Assembly (NCBI RefSeq): GCF_940670765.1
Contig: NZ_CALNVW010000030.1
Coordinates: forward strand, 1-64,000
From: Streptomyces sp. A 4/2
Lineage (GTDB): Bacteria > Actinomycetota > Actinomycetes > Streptomycetales > Streptomycetaceae
Length of the DNA stretch: 64,000 nt
Direction of reading: 5' to 3'
Shown: positions 48,360-57,946 of the stretch, piece by piece
Position numbering within the stretch: position 1 is the stretch's first letter
Layout: every line of letters starts with the position of its first letter
The notes under the pieces: model-generated
What the model saw: the letters and a program-made list of their open reading frames with translations, nothing else
What the model was told of the DNA's origin: nothing
Databases searched by the model: none
Position numbers and translations under genes: made by a program

Positions 48360-50006
48360 ATGCAGCACCCGCACGCCGATCTCGTCCTCACCGGCGGCCC
48401 CGTCCTCACTCTGGACGCCGCCCGCAGCCGGGCCACCACCGTCGCCGTCACCGGAGACCGCATCACCGCGGTCGGACACGACGAGGTACGGGAGTTGATC
48501 GGTCCGAAGACCGAAGTCGTCGACCTGGCAGGCCGGCTGCTGATCCCCGGCTTCCAGGACGCCCATGTGCACCCGGTCGCCGCCGGACTCGAACTCACCC
48601 AGTGCGACCTCACCGGGGCGAGGACCGCGACGGAGACGCTGGAAGCCGTGGGGGCGTACGCCCTCGCCCACCCCGACCGGGAATGGATCACCGGCGGCGG
48701 CTGGACCATGGAGGCCTTCGAGGGCGGCACCCCGACCCGCGAACTGCTGGACGCGGTCGTGTCCGACCGGCCGGTCTATCTGCCCAACTGCGATCACCAC
48801 GGCGCCTGGGTCAACAGCCGCGCGCTGGAGCTCGCCGGGATCACCCGCGACACCCCCGACCCTGCCGACGGCCGCTTCGAACGCGACAGTTCAGGCACCC
48901 CGACGGGCATGCTCCAGGAAGGCGCGATGGATCAGGTCGCCCGCCTGGTCCCGCAGTCCACCGCCGCCGACCGGCTCGCCGCGCTGCTGCACTCGCAGCG
49001 CCTGCTCCACTCGCACGGCATCACCGCCTGGCAGGACGCCATGGTCGGCGCCAACCTGGGGATGGCCGACGCGTCGGACGCCTATCTCACCGCCGCACGC
49101 GACGGCTCGCTCACCGCGCGGGTGGTCGGCGCCCTGTGGTGGGACCGGGAACGCGGCGCCGAGCAGATACCGGAACTCGCCGCCCGGCGCACGGCGTTGA
49201 GCCACGGCCGGTTCCGCGCGGACTCCGTCAAGATGATGCTCGACGGGGTGGCCGAGACCGGCACCGCGGCCCTGCTCGACCCGTATCTGGACAACTGCGG
49301 CTGCGCCACCGCCAACCGCGGCACCAGCTTCATCGATCCCGAGCTGCTCCCCTCCTACGTGACCGAGCTGGACTCCCTCGGCTTCCAGGTGCACTTCCAC
49401 GCCCTCGGCGACCGCGCCGTACGCCAGGCACTCGACGCCGTCGAGGCCGCCCGCGCCGCCAACGGGCACAGCGACACCCGCCCGCACCTCGCCCACCTCC
49501 AGGTGGTCCACCCCGACGACATCGGCCGCTTCCGCGAGCTGGGCGCCGTCGCGAACATCCAGCCGCTGTGGGCCGCGCACGAGCCGCAGATGGACGAGCT
49601 GACCATTCCCTTCCTGGGCACGGAACGCGCGGCCTGGCAGTACCCCTTCGGCGCGCTGCTGGGCGCCGGCGCGACGCTCGCGGCGGGCAGCGACTGGCCG
49701 GTGAGCAGCGCGGACCCGATCCAGGGCATTCATGTGGCGGTCAACCGGGTGATCCCGGGTGGCACGGATCCCGTGTTCCTGCCCGAGCAGCGCATCGGAC
49801 TGACCGCCGCACTCGCCGCGTACACGGCGGGTTCCGCCTATGCGAACCACCTGGACGACACCGGCAGCATCCGGGCCGGAGCCCTGGCCGACCTGACCGT
49901 ACTGGACCGTGACCCGTACGCCGGACCGCCGGAGGAGATCGGCGGGACGGGCGTCGCGCTCACCTATGTCGGCGGCAGGCGCGTCCACGCGGCGCCCGAC
50001 GCCTGA
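48360..50006 (+). CDS. YtcJ-like amidohydrolase
   Basis: A 548-residue metal-dependent amidohydrolase of the amidohydrolase_3 (YtcJ) group. It has a beta-sandwich start (ADLVLTGGPVLTLDAARSRA), metal-binding HxH in PGFQDAHVHPVAAG (about 64-66), SVKMMLDGVAETGTAALLDP, FHFHALGDRAVRQALDAV-like block with His, LAHLQVVHPDD and AAGSDWPVSSADP with the final Asp. It hydrolyses an unknown amide or carbamate. It follows the permease and diverges from the TetR gene, which may sense the substrate. Confidence 0.88.
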   Translation: MQHPHADLVLTGGPVLTLDAARSRATTVAVTGDRITAVGHDEVRELIGPKTEVVDLAGRLLIPGFQDAHVHPVAAGLELTQCDLTGARTATETLEAVGAYALAHPDREWITGGGWTMEAFEGGTPTRELLDAVVSDRPVYLPNCDHHGAWVNSRALELAGITRDTPDPADGRFERDSSGTPTGMLQEGAMDQVARLVPQSTAADRLAALLHSQRLLHSHGITAWQDAMVGANLGMADASDAYLTAARDGSLTARVVGALWWDRERGAEQIPELAARRTALSHGRFRADSVKMMLDGVAETGTAALLDPYLDNCGCATANRGTSFIDPELLPSYVTELDSLGFQVHFHALGDRAVRQALDAVEAARAANGHSDTRPHLAHLQVVHPDDIGRFRELGAVANIQPLWAAHEPQMDELTIPFLGTERAAWQYPFGALLGAGATLAAGSDWPVSSADPIQGIHVAVNRVIPGGTDPVFLPEQRIGLTAALAAYTAGSAYANHLDDTGSIRAGALADLTVLDRDPYAGPPEEIGGTGVALTYVGGRRVHAAPDA

Positions 50007-50029
50007 CGGTTCCGCAGGAGTCCGCAGGC

Positions 50030-52093
50030 TCAAGGACCCACGGGGGAGGGCCTGCGGCTCCTCGGCATGCCGACGGCGAGATCCTCGGCGAGCAGCCGCT
50101 TCGCGATGGCGTCGACCGCGGCCCGGAGTTCGGCGCTGCGCGGCCTGCCCTTGTCCTCCTCCAGGCGGGTGTTCAGCCACCGCGACCAGGCGGACGTGAT
50201 GGCTTCGGCCTCCCGGTGGCCCGCGGCAGTGTGCGAGAAGAGGTTGCCGTCGCGGGTCAGATAGCCCTCGTCGACCATCCGGTCGAAGACCGGCACCAGC
50301 ACCTCGGGAGGCAGCCGGTACCTGGTGGCGGTCACGCCGATACTGGCGTGTCCGACGAGCCGGGTGAGCAGTTCCACCTGCATCACCGCCCAGGCACCCG
50401 CGACGTCCAGGCGAGTGTCGGAGTCCGCGACGATCCGGCGCGCGGTGTCCGGCCCCTGGCCGTGCAGGATCTTCGCGACGGAGAGTTCCAGGACCTTCGC
50501 CGAGTCCCCGGACGCCGGGGCCGCGAAGCCCTCACCCATGTCGGTGGAGCCGACGCGCGCGGAGTCGCGGAGCTTCACCTGCTTCAGGAACAGTGCCACC
50601 ACGAAACCGATCAGCGCGACGGGCACGGTCCACAGGAACACGGTGTGGATGGTGTGCGAGTAGGCCTGCACGATGGGGTCGACGGCGGAATCGGGCAGCC
50701 TGTGCAGCGACATGGGGTCCTGGGCCGCCCGGGACACCCGGACCGGGGCGATCCCGGATGCCCGGCTGGCCTCGGCGATGGCCGAAGTGAGCTTCGGCTT
50801 CAGGGTGTTGGCGTAGATCGTGCCGAACACGGCGGTACCGAAGGCGCTGCCGAGCGTACGGAAGAACGTCACGCCCGAGGTGGCGGTGCCCAGATCGGCG
50901 TAGTCGACCGTGTTCTGCACGGCGATGGTCAGCACCTGCATGCAGAGCCCGATGCCGAGGCCGAGCACGAACATGTACAGCGACTCACGCCAGAGGCCCG
51001 CGGTGGGTCCCATCCGGGACATCAGGAACAGTCCGGCCGCCATCACCAGCGCGCCGACGATGGGGAAGATCCGGTAGTTGCCGGTCTTGCTGACGACGTT
51101 GCCGCTGAACACCGAGGCGATCAGCAGCCCGACGACCATCGGCAGGGTCCGCACGCCGGAGACCGTTGCCGAGACCCCGTCGACGTACTGCAGATAGGTC
51201 GGCAGGAAGGTCATCGCCCCGAGCATCGCGAAGCCGACGATGAAGCTGAGGATCGAGCAGACCGTGAACACCGGATTCGCGAACAGCCGCATGGGCAGCA
51301 TCGGTTCGGCGGCCCGGGTCTCGACGACGCAGAACAGCGCCAGCGCGATCAGCCCGCCCGCGAACAGTCCGATGATGGGTCCCGAGCCCCACGCGTACTG
51401 GTTGCCGCCCCAACTGGTGGCGAGGATCAGGGCGCTCGCCCCGACCGCCACCAGGGCGATGCCCAGGTAGTCGATGACGGGTCTGCCGGCCGATCTGACG
51501 GCGGGGATGTTACGGGCCGCCGCGATGACCACGAGGATCGCGATCGGCACATTGACGTAGAACGCCCAGCGCCAGGTCAGATTGTCCGTGAACACCCCGC
51601 CGAGCAGCGGTCCGATCACCGTGGACACCCCGAACACCGCACCGATCGCACCCTGGTACTTGCCGCGTTCGCGCAGCGGGATGACGTCCGCGATCAGCGC
51701 CATCGAGGTCACCATCAGACCGCCCGCGCCGATGCCCTGCACGGCGCGCCAGGTGATCAGCAGGGTCATGTCCGTCGCCAGGCCGCAGAGGAACGATCCG
51801 GTGATGAAGATGATCGCCGAGACCTGGAAGACCAGCTTGCGGCCGAAGAGGTCACCGAACTTGCCGACCAGGACGGTGGCGACCGTCTCGGCGAGCAGAT
51901 ACGCGGTGACCACCCAGGACATGTGCGCGGCCCCGCCCAGATCGGACACGATCGTCGGCAGCGCCGTACCGACGATCGTCTGGTCGAGGGCGGCCAGCAG
52001 CACACCGAGCATGATCGTGCCGAACACGATGTTCCGCTGCCGGACGTCGAGCACGGGCGGCGCGGAGGGCGTGGTGCTGCTGGCAGTCGTCAC
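50030..52093 (-). CDS. MFS (DHA2) multidrug exporter with C-terminal winged-helix-like domain
   Basis: A 687-residue protein from a GTG with GAGGG upstream. The first 520 or so residues form a 14-helix DHA2 exporter of the EmrB/QacA type: LGVLLAALDQTIVGTALPTI, LAETVATVLVGKFGDLFGRK, AVFGVSTVIGPLLGGVFTDN (motif C). About 140 more residues follow, including RLVGHASIGVTATRYRLPPE, FDRMVDEGYLTRDGNLFSHT and EAITSAWSRWLNTRL, which look like a winged helix with MarR-like helices. This extended form is known among Streptomyces MFS proteins. The exported compound is unknown. Confidence 0.87.
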   Translation of the reverse strand: MTTASSTTPSAPPVLDVRQRNIVFGTIMLGVLLAALDQTIVGTALPTIVSDLGGAAHMSWVVTAYLLAETVATVLVGKFGDLFGRKLVFQVSAIIFITGSFLCGLATDMTLLITWRAVQGIGAGGLMVTSMALIADVIPLRERGKYQGAIGAVFGVSTVIGPLLGGVFTDNLTWRWAFYVNVPIAILVVIAAARNIPAVRSAGRPVIDYLGIALVAVGASALILATSWGGNQYAWGSGPIIGLFAGGLIALALFCVVETRAAEPMLPMRLFANPVFTVCSILSFIVGFAMLGAMTFLPTYLQYVDGVSATVSGVRTLPMVVGLLIASVFSGNVVSKTGNYRIFPIVGALVMAAGLFLMSRMGPTAGLWRESLYMFVLGLGIGLCMQVLTIAVQNTVDYADLGTATSGVTFFRTLGSAFGTAVFGTIYANTLKPKLTSAIAEASRASGIAPVRVSRAAQDPMSLHRLPDSAVDPIVQAYSHTIHTVFLWTVPVALIGFVVALFLKQVKLRDSARVGSTDMGEGFAAPASGDSAKVLELSVAKILHGQGPDTARRIVADSDTRLDVAGAWAVMQVELLTRLVGHASIGVTATRYRLPPEVLVPVFDRMVDEGYLTRDGNLFSHTAAGHREAEAITSAWSRWLNTRLEEDKGRPRSAELRAAVDAIAKRLLAEDLAVGMPRSRRPSPVGP

Positions 52094-52136
52094 AGTCGCA
52101 CCCTCACACCCGATTGGCCCCGGCGCATGCGCTGTG

Positions 52137-52164
52137 GCCCGGACCGGTGATCACCGGTCCGGGC
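52137..52164. promoter_or_regulatory. 28-bp perfect palindrome upstream of the MFS gene
   Basis: GCCCGGACCGGTGA directly abuts its reverse complement TCACCGGTCCGGGC, 44 bp upstream of the MFS start. A second palindrome, GCGCATGCGC (52123-52132), lies between it and the gene. The large one could be an operator for the exporter or a terminator of the SCP2 gene that ends at 52356. Position favours an operator, hairpin strength a terminator. Confidence 0.6.
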
Positions 52165-52355
52165 GCGTTCAGCCGGGGCGGACCTGCTCGGTGCTGTCGA
52201 GCCCGGCGGTCGCCGGCGTACGCAGGGAGGCGGCGAGCCGCGGGCCCTCCCCTCGTTTCCAGGAGGCGCAGGATCGGGTCACTGTGCAGCGGGGCCGGCT
52301 GATGGGGGCTCCAGGCCGACATCCTGCCGGAATCCCGGTCGTGGGCGGCAGCCCC

Positions 52356-52817
52356 TCAGGCCTTGGGGATGTCGAAGTACCGGGTGAGCCTGGAGGCCAG
52401 CCCCAGATCGCCCGCGATCTTCACCTTGCGCAGCACGAACAGCGTCACCGGGCCGGCGTTGCCCGAGACCAGCCTGAGGAAGTCGGCGTCGCCCATGACG
52501 AGGGTGAGGCGCGGCTCGCCCGCCGAGCGTCCCTCGGTGACGGTGCAGTTCCCGTCCGCGATGGCGGTCTCGTACACCACGTCGCTCCCTCCGGTGATCT
52601 TCCAGCGGATCACCGCCGCCAGGGATCCGGCGTTCTCCGGGCGGAACTGCCGCTCCACGCGTCCGAAGACCTCGGCGAGTACGCGGTGGCGCAGGTCGCC
52701 GCGCGCGATCTCGCCGAGCTCCTTCGTGGACAGCCCCTTGATGATCTTCGCGAATTCCTGCGGGGAGACGGACGCGAAGTCCAGTTCCGCAAGTCTCTCG
52801 CTGATGCTGTCTGCCAC
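52356..52817 (-). CDS. SCP2 sterol-carrier-like protein
   Basis: A 153-residue protein starting at a GTG with AGGGAAG upstream. After a helical N-terminus (ERLAELDFASVSPQEFAKII) comes the SCP2 fold: VIRWKITGGSDVVYETAIAD, EPRLTLVMGDADFLRLVSGN, LRKVKIAGDLGLASRL. SCP2 proteins bind lipids or sterols in a hydrophobic tunnel. There is no signal peptide, so it acts in the cytoplasm. It lies 107 bp after the PucR gene on the same strand, so the two may be co-transcribed. Confidence 0.87.
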   Translation of the reverse strand: MADSISERLAELDFASVSPQEFAKIIKGLSTKELGEIARGDLRHRVLAEVFGRVERQFRPENAGSLAAVIRWKITGGSDVVYETAIADGNCTVTEGRSAGEPRLTLVMGDADFLRLVSGNAGPVTLFVLRKVKIAGDLGLASRLTRYFDIPKA

Positions 52818-52923
52818 GAACGCTTCCCTACTCACAAGTAAACTTACTGGGAGTGAGGCTAGGGCGCATGGGGGCCATGGGCAAGGCGGGTGCGTTCCCC
52901 GGCCGGGCCGCCCGGGTGTCCGG

Positions 52924-54126
52924 TCAGTTCCGGCGCGCCTCCAGCTGTATCGCGCGCAGCACGATCTCGGTCGCGAACCGCCACTCGGGGTCGGCGAGCT
53001 GCTCGCCGAAGATGGTGTCCAGGGTCCGCATCCGGTAGCGGACGGTCTGCGCGTGCACCCCCAGCGCCTCGCCCATCTGGGCGGCTGTGCCACGTGTCGC
53101 GAGCCAGGCGTGCAGGGTCTCGGTCAGCCGGTCGCGGCGGTTCGCGGTGAGTTCGGCGACGGGCGCCAGTTCACGCCGGGCCAGCTGCCGGAGCAGTGGG
53201 GGGTCGGAGAGGAGCCAGAGCGTGACCATGTGGTCCTCGCAGCGGGTCGTCGGGTTGTCCTCGACGATGCCGGTGTCGACCAGGTCGAGGATCTGCCGCG
53301 CCCAGCGGAGCGAGTCGGAGGCGTTCACCAGGGGGACGGACAGGCCGATCGCCGTACGGGCGCCGGGCAGAGCGGCGTCCAGCATGAGCTGTCTTCGCTC
53401 GTCGAAAGGGCCGGGGACGAGTAGGTGCGGCTGCGGTTCGGCGAGATCGGCGAGGACGTCGTCGCCCAGGGCGGCCGACGGCGCGCCGACGGGCGTACGG
53501 AGCGCGACCAGCGTGACCTGCTCGGGTAACTCCCAGCCGGTCTGCTCGGAGAGTTCCGCGATGGCGGTACGGGGCACGGGTGACCCGGCGAGTATCAGGT
53601 GCAGCAGTCGGCGGCGGAGCGTGTCCTTGTGGTTCCCGTCGGCGGTCTTCACCTCCAAGTAGCCCTCACGCGACAGTGATTCGAGTTCGTCGACGTAGGT
53701 GAAGAGGGCGTCGGCGAAGGTCAGCATGAGGGTGGGGGAGAGGTTGTAGCGCCGGCCCACCGTCTTGGCCCGCCGCAGTGCGATCCGGGCGCCGAGCCGG
53801 TACGCACCCTGGAGCTGTTCCAGACTCCGGCCCTCGTACGCCTCGAACCTGCCGAACCTGCGGCACATCTCGTCGCGCAGGGTGGAAGGGGCGTCGGGCT
53901 CGGCGACCTGGTCGACGAAGACGGAGATGCTCTGCTCCACCCCGACGCGGATTCCCTGGCCGTACGGCCCGTCGAGCAGCCGTGCGTACTCCGGGTACGC
54001 GCGGGTGATCTCCAGGCCGATCTCCTTGATCAGGGTCGGAAGTTCGGGACGGATGACCGCCGCGAACTCCTGTGGCAGCGGTCCCAGTGGTTCTCCGATG
54101 TCCGAGGGTCGTGCAACTCCCGGCAT
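52924..54126 (-). CDS. PucR/CdaR-family regulator
   Basis: A 400-residue regulator with an N-terminal RsbRD-like helical domain (about 20-160), a GGDEF-like middle domain (ALPGARTAIGLSVPL) and a C-terminal PucR helix-turn-helix (LTETLHAWLATRGTAAQMGE, LGVHAQTVRYRMRTLD). The layout is standard for the family in actinobacteria. It is next to the SCP2 gene and divergent from secreted-protein genes leading to the Mce operon. Control of these neighbours is a guess. Confidence 0.9.
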   Translation of the reverse strand: MPGVARPSDIGEPLGPLPQEFAAVIRPELPTLIKEIGLEITRAYPEYARLLDGPYGQGIRVGVEQSISVFVDQVAEPDAPSTLRDEMCRRFGRFEAYEGRSLEQLQGAYRLGARIALRRAKTVGRRYNLSPTLMLTFADALFTYVDELESLSREGYLEVKTADGNHKDTLRRRLLHLILAGSPVPRTAIAELSEQTGWELPEQVTLVALRTPVGAPSAALGDDVLADLAEPQPHLLVPGPFDERRQLMLDAALPGARTAIGLSVPLVNASDSLRWARQILDLVDTGIVEDNPTTRCEDHMVTLWLLSDPPLLRQLARRELAPVAELTANRRDRLTETLHAWLATRGTAAQMGEALGVHAQTVRYRMRTLDTIFGEQLADPEWRFATEIVLRAIQLEARRN

Positions 54127-54598
54127 TCCTCTACCCCTTGCTCTCCGGCGCCCAGTGGGGGGTGGCCTGCGGGAGAGCGCTCCCGCAGGCCGTCAGGTGC
54201 GAACCGATTCGGGCTGCTGAACATAGTCCACGGCAGGGGGTGCTGGACACAGCTATGACAGGGAGTCATGCAGGGGGCATGTATTCGGCCACGCCGGGAC
54301 CGTCCCGGCGCCGCTCACGGGCGGATCCGGAAATGCTCACTTCCGGACAAGGGAAATCCGCCGATTGCGCACCCTGGCACAGGAAATGGAGAGGGCGCCG
54401 ATGCCCTTTGGATTTTCTCGGTACGGGGCATTGCAAACCGACGTTACTCGCTCGTAGCGTCAGCGCCGCACGGTCGGAACGGGCGGTCGTTCGGGGCAAG
54501 GCAGCCTCTTCTCCACCGCGTGAGCCCCTCGGGAGATTCGTTCCCACAGGGCGGAGCTCCCTGTACCGGATCAAGACGCGACGAAGGGAATTCACACC
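54127..54598. other. Intergenic region with one promoter candidate
   Basis: This 472-bp divergent gap lies between the PucR gene and a secreted-protein gene. On the plus strand TTGCAA (54431-54436) and TAGCGT (54455-54460) with an 18-bp spacer form a reasonable Streptomyces promoter about 140 bp before the ATG at 54599. I see no gene or clear operator in the rest. Confidence 0.4.
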
Positions 54599-55204
54599 AT
54601 GCACAAGCTTGCACGAAGAGCCGCTGTCGTCACTTTCGCAGTCGGCGCGGCCATCGGCCTGGCGGCGACGTCGGCCTCGGCCACCGCTTCCTCGTACTCG
54701 TGGACGGTCACCCCGTCCGGGAGCTACACCGCGGCTGCCACGGCTCCCACGCTGACCGTGCCGTTCGCCACGCTCGTCTGTGACTCCTCCAGTGTGTCGA
54801 GCGGGACCCTCCAGGCGACCAGCGCCACCGGGGCCGGGATCGGCAACATCAACGCCATCTCGTTCACCAACTGCAACGTGGGCGGCATTCCCTTCACCGT
54901 CACGATGAAGGCCACCCCCTGGAAGATCAACGCCATCCAGCCGAACGCGTCCAACGCGCAGTGGGTGGACGCCACCGTGAGCACGATCTCGGCCCACATC
55001 GCCGGGACCGGCTGCAACGCGGACTTCACCGGTTCGGTGAAGGGCCACTACGCGAACGACACCGGCAGCCTCGTCATCGACGGAACGGGCAACGGCCTGG
55101 TCGCGTCGAACGCGAGCTGCCTGGGGCTCATCAACAACGGTGACGTCGCCAGCTTCTCCGCGTCGTACCTCGTGAACACGCACCCGTTGATCAAGACCCC
55201 GTAA
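54599..55204 (+). CDS. Secreted protein of unknown function
   Basis: A 201-residue protein with a Sec signal peptide (cleavage near SASA-T, about residue 28). The mature part is rich in Ser, Thr, Ala and Gly with four Cys that could form two disulfides (LVCDSS, TNCNVGG, GTGCNAD, ASCLGL). It looks like a beta-rich extracellular domain of the kind common in actinobacterial secreted hypotheticals. No enzymatic motif. GAAGGGA precedes the ATG. It is followed by a DUF6801 protein on the same strand. Confidence 0.75.
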   Translation: MHKLARRAAVVTFAVGAAIGLAATSASATASSYSWTVTPSGSYTAAATAPTLTVPFATLVCDSSSVSSGTLQATSATGAGIGNINAISFTNCNVGGIPFTVTMKATPWKINAIQPNASNAQWVDATVSTISAHIAGTGCNADFTGSVKGHYANDTGSLVIDGTGNGLVASNASCLGLINNGDVASFSASYLVNTHPLIKTP

Positions 55205-55365
55205 CGACCGAGCGTGCCGGGTACGGGCCGACGGCTGGCAGGAACTGCCGCCGTCGGCCCGGACTTCGCTGTTTCCGGGCCCGGAAGGCCCGGTTCGGAC
55301 GGCACGCGTGACCAGGCGTCGGAGGGCAGCCTCATCGGACCACAGGAAGAAGGAGCGGGGCCGGG

Positions 55366-56916
55366 ATGAACGTACAGAGACCCGTGACCGGCGGCAGACA
55401 CTCCGTACGGCTGACACTTGTCTGCGCAGCCGCCCTGCTCGCCGGGGTGATGTCCGGCCCCGGATCGGCCGCGGACGCCCGGACGGACCCGGACACGCTC
55501 GCGTACACGTGCGGGCTGCCGTCGTCCGGCTCCCTCACCGCCGTGGTGCAGGTCGCGTCGGCGTACCCGGCGTCGGGCACGGTGGGCGAGCCGATGCAAC
55601 CGGGTCCGGTGACACTCACCGTGGGCATCTCGCGGTCCGATCTCGACGCGGTGCTTCCCGCGGGCACCACCGCCGTGGTCAGCACGGCCACGCTGTCCGT
55701 CGAGGTAGGGCAGAACGGGCAGTCGGCCGAGGCGCAGTGGGCGAATCTCGTCGCCCCGAGTACACCGCTGCCGTCCGACGGCGACGACATCCACCTCGCC
55801 CATGTGGGCGAAGTGCCCTCGATCACGGTGGGCGCCCCGGGCGAGGTCGCCCTCTCCGCCGGAAAGCTGACGCTGCAACTGCGTTCGGCCACGGCCACCG
55901 ACCCGACCGCCGAACCGTCCGCGGACCCGTCCGGTGCGGCGGCCCCCGAGGCGCTGACGTGCGAACTCGCGGCAGGCCGGACCGGGCACCTGGCGACCGT
56001 CCCGGTGCCCGGCGCGCCGGGCACCCCGTCGCCGGGTGCGTCCGGATCGGGGAACCCCGGTGAACCGGGCGACGGGAAGAGCGTGAAGGGCAGCGACGGC
56101 ATCAGCGTGAAACCCCGGACCGCGGACGCCGACCCGGCCAACGCCTGCCCGGTCGAACCGCCCACGGGAAAGCTGGACGCGAGCGACGCACCACAGGCGC
56201 CGGCCGGTGACCCGCTGATCGAGTCCGATGTGCCCGGGGTGCGACCGGGCTGTGCCTACGCGGTCGGGCTGGCCAATGTGCGCAAGCTCAACGGCGCGAT
56301 GATCATCAACGATCCGAAGCGGAAACCCGCGCTCATCAGCGTCCTGGCGAACGCCCATACGGCGAGGCGCCTGCCGACCTCCGCGGGCGGCTACTATCTC
56401 CGTCTCGATTCACTCGGGAATCTGAAGCTGCCGGACGCCGAATCGACGTTCCTGACCTTCGGGTTCGAGCCGGTGTCGGCGAAGGTGGAATTCGAGAACG
56501 GGCCCGTCACCATCTCGACCGGAAACATCGGCATTCTGACCAACGTCGTCTACTTCGCCACGGCCTCCTTCAAGCAGTCGCTGCGTCTGTACGACGTGAA
56601 GGTCAACGGAACGCCTCTGGACGTCGGTAAGAACTGCCGGACGGCCGCACCGTTCAAGGTGGTTCTCAACGGGAAATTCCCCAAATACATGAACGTGCTG
56701 TTCGGCGGACCGATGGAAGGTGAGGTCACCATTCCGCCCTTCTCCGGCTGCGGAACGGCCGACGAGAATCTCGACTCCTTGTTCACCGCGTCGATCTCGG
56801 GCCCCGGGAACCTCGTCTCGCTGAATCAGGGCACGACGTGCATTCCCGAGGACACCTCCACACCTTGTCCGCCGACCATGCCCGAACTGCCGTCCGCCGC
56901 ACCCGAGAAGAACTGA
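55366..56916 (+). CDS. Secreted DUF6801 protein
   Basis: A 516-residue secreted protein. Signal peptide to about residue 37 (ALLAGVMSGPGSAADA), then a DUF6801-type beta domain (LAYTCGLPSSGSLTAVVQVA, ending EALTCELAAG), a Pro/Gly/Ser linker, and a second domain of about 240 residues (GCAYAVGLANVRKLNGAMII, FGFEPVSAKVEFENGPVTIS) with paired Cys. Two Cys pairs are likely disulfides. No membrane anchor is seen. The function of DUF6801 is unknown to me. A strong hairpin follows the gene. Confidence 0.8.
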   Translation: MNVQRPVTGGRHSVRLTLVCAAALLAGVMSGPGSAADARTDPDTLAYTCGLPSSGSLTAVVQVASAYPASGTVGEPMQPGPVTLTVGISRSDLDAVLPAGTTAVVSTATLSVEVGQNGQSAEAQWANLVAPSTPLPSDGDDIHLAHVGEVPSITVGAPGEVALSAGKLTLQLRSATATDPTAEPSADPSGAAAPEALTCELAAGRTGHLATVPVPGAPGTPSPGASGSGNPGEPGDGKSVKGSDGISVKPRTADADPANACPVEPPTGKLDASDAPQAPAGDPLIESDVPGVRPGCAYAVGLANVRKLNGAMIINDPKRKPALISVLANAHTARRLPTSAGGYYLRLDSLGNLKLPDAESTFLTFGFEPVSAKVEFENGPVTISTGNIGILTNVVYFATASFKQSLRLYDVKVNGTPLDVGKNCRTAAPFKVVLNGKFPKYMNVLFGGPMEGEVTIPPFSGCGTADENLDSLFTASISGPGNLVSLNQGTTCIPEDTSTPCPPTMPELPSAAPEKN

Positions 56917-56943
56917 GCGGCGGAACGGACACCGTCTCCGTAC

Positions 56944-56986
56944 GCCGATGGGGCCGCCCTCCACTTGGGAGGGCGGCCCCATCGGC
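56944..56986. terminator. Bidirectional terminator, 19-bp stem
   Basis: GCCGATGGGGCCGCCCTCC (56944-56962) pairs perfectly with GGAGGGCGGCCCCATCGGC (56968-56986) around a 5-base loop. It separates the convergent DUF6801 gene and the secreted protein gene at 57005. Confidence 0.9.
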
Positions 56987-57004
56987 CGGTGTGCGGGGTG
57001 GTGG

Positions 57005-57946
57005 TTACTTCACCGCCGAGTGCCAGTACTGCGCGAGCACCTTGCCCTCGTCAGGAGCGACCGCGCTGGGGTCGTTGACCGTGGCGACGTAGGTCGAGGC
57101 GTTGTTGAGGACCACGCTGTTGTTGCCGGACGCGGACGGCAGGCCCGTCTTGAGGTTGACCGCCCAGTCGAGCAGCCCCGCACCGCAGCCGTTCGCGCCG
57201 GGCACCGAGTAGGTGGAGTCGCCCTGGTCCGCGCCCACCAGGTTGATCCGGCCCAGCGGGCCGGCCGGGTCGGGGGTGCCGTCACCCGCGAACTGTTCGG
57301 CCCCGGCGGTCGGACGGGTCAGGTTCTGCGGACGCAGCACGATCGGGTTCGAGGCGCTGCCGATGTAGCAGTTGCTGCCCAGGAACGGGTTCTCCAGGTG
57401 GATGCGCACCGGCAGCGAGACGATCGGTTTGCCCGTCGTCGTGCCTGCCAGCAGCTGGAAGTCGCTCGGTGAGTTGACCGACTGAATGGTGGCGGTGACC
57501 TTGTTCAGGGTGCTGTCGGTGATCTGCTGGCAGATGGAGCTGACGACCGGGATGCCACTGGGACACATCAACCCGAGCAGTCCGCCCGGGAGTTGGGCCG
57601 GGTCGGCGACGAGTGCACCGCCGACCGGGGAGACCAGGGTCGAGGTGCCGTTGGCATGGGTGACCACACCGAGCTGGAGATCGCTGGCCCCGGTCGGCAC
57701 GACGGAGCTGCCGAGCTTGATGGACCCGCCGGCCGAGTGGGACGAGACGCACAGAGCGGTGTTGTCCTGGCCGTCGGCGGCCAGCATGGTGGGATCGTCC
57801 ACCGGGCAGCGCGTGAACGAGGCCCAGCTCCCGTTCAGTTCGGTGGGGGCGCCGGCCGCGGTGGCCGTGCCCACCGATATGAACGAGGCGAGCGCCGTGC
57901 TGGTGGCGAGCAGCCCCACTCGTACCCGGGTCGAAGCGGATCTCAT
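57005..57946 (-). CDS. Secreted protein of unknown function
   Basis: A 313-residue protein with a Sec signal peptide (LLATSTALASFISVGTATAA, cleavage near residue 31). The mature region contains CPVDDPTMLAADGQDNTALC, IRTHLENPFLG-like text (IHLENPFLGSNCYIGSASNP) and GCGAGLLDWAVNLKTGLPS, with several Cys. Similar secreted proteins of unknown function occur in actinobacteria. GGGGAA precedes the ATG. It points away from the Mce operon, sharing a 710-bp gap with it. Confidence 0.75.
   Translation of the reverse strand: MRSASTRVRVGLLATSTALASFISVGTATAAGAPTELNGSWASFTRCPVDDPTMLAADGQDNTALCVSSHSAGGSIKLGSSVVPTGASDLQLGVVTHANGTSTLVSPVGGALVADPAQLPGGLLGLMCPSGIPVVSSICQQITDSTLNKVTATIQSVNSPSDFQLLAGTTTGKPIVSLPVRIHLENPFLGSNCYIGSASNPIVLRPQNLTRPTAGAEQFAGDGTPDPAGPLGRINLVGADQGDSTYSVPGANGCGAGLLDWAVNLKTGLPSASGNNSVVLNNASTYVATVNDPSAVAPDEGKVLAQYWHSAVK

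Noticed and set aside
50216..52150. 644-codon frame antisense to the MFS gene
   Set aside because: It is His/Asp/Gln-rich shadow of a membrane-protein gene with a clear start, ribosome site and motifs on the other strand.
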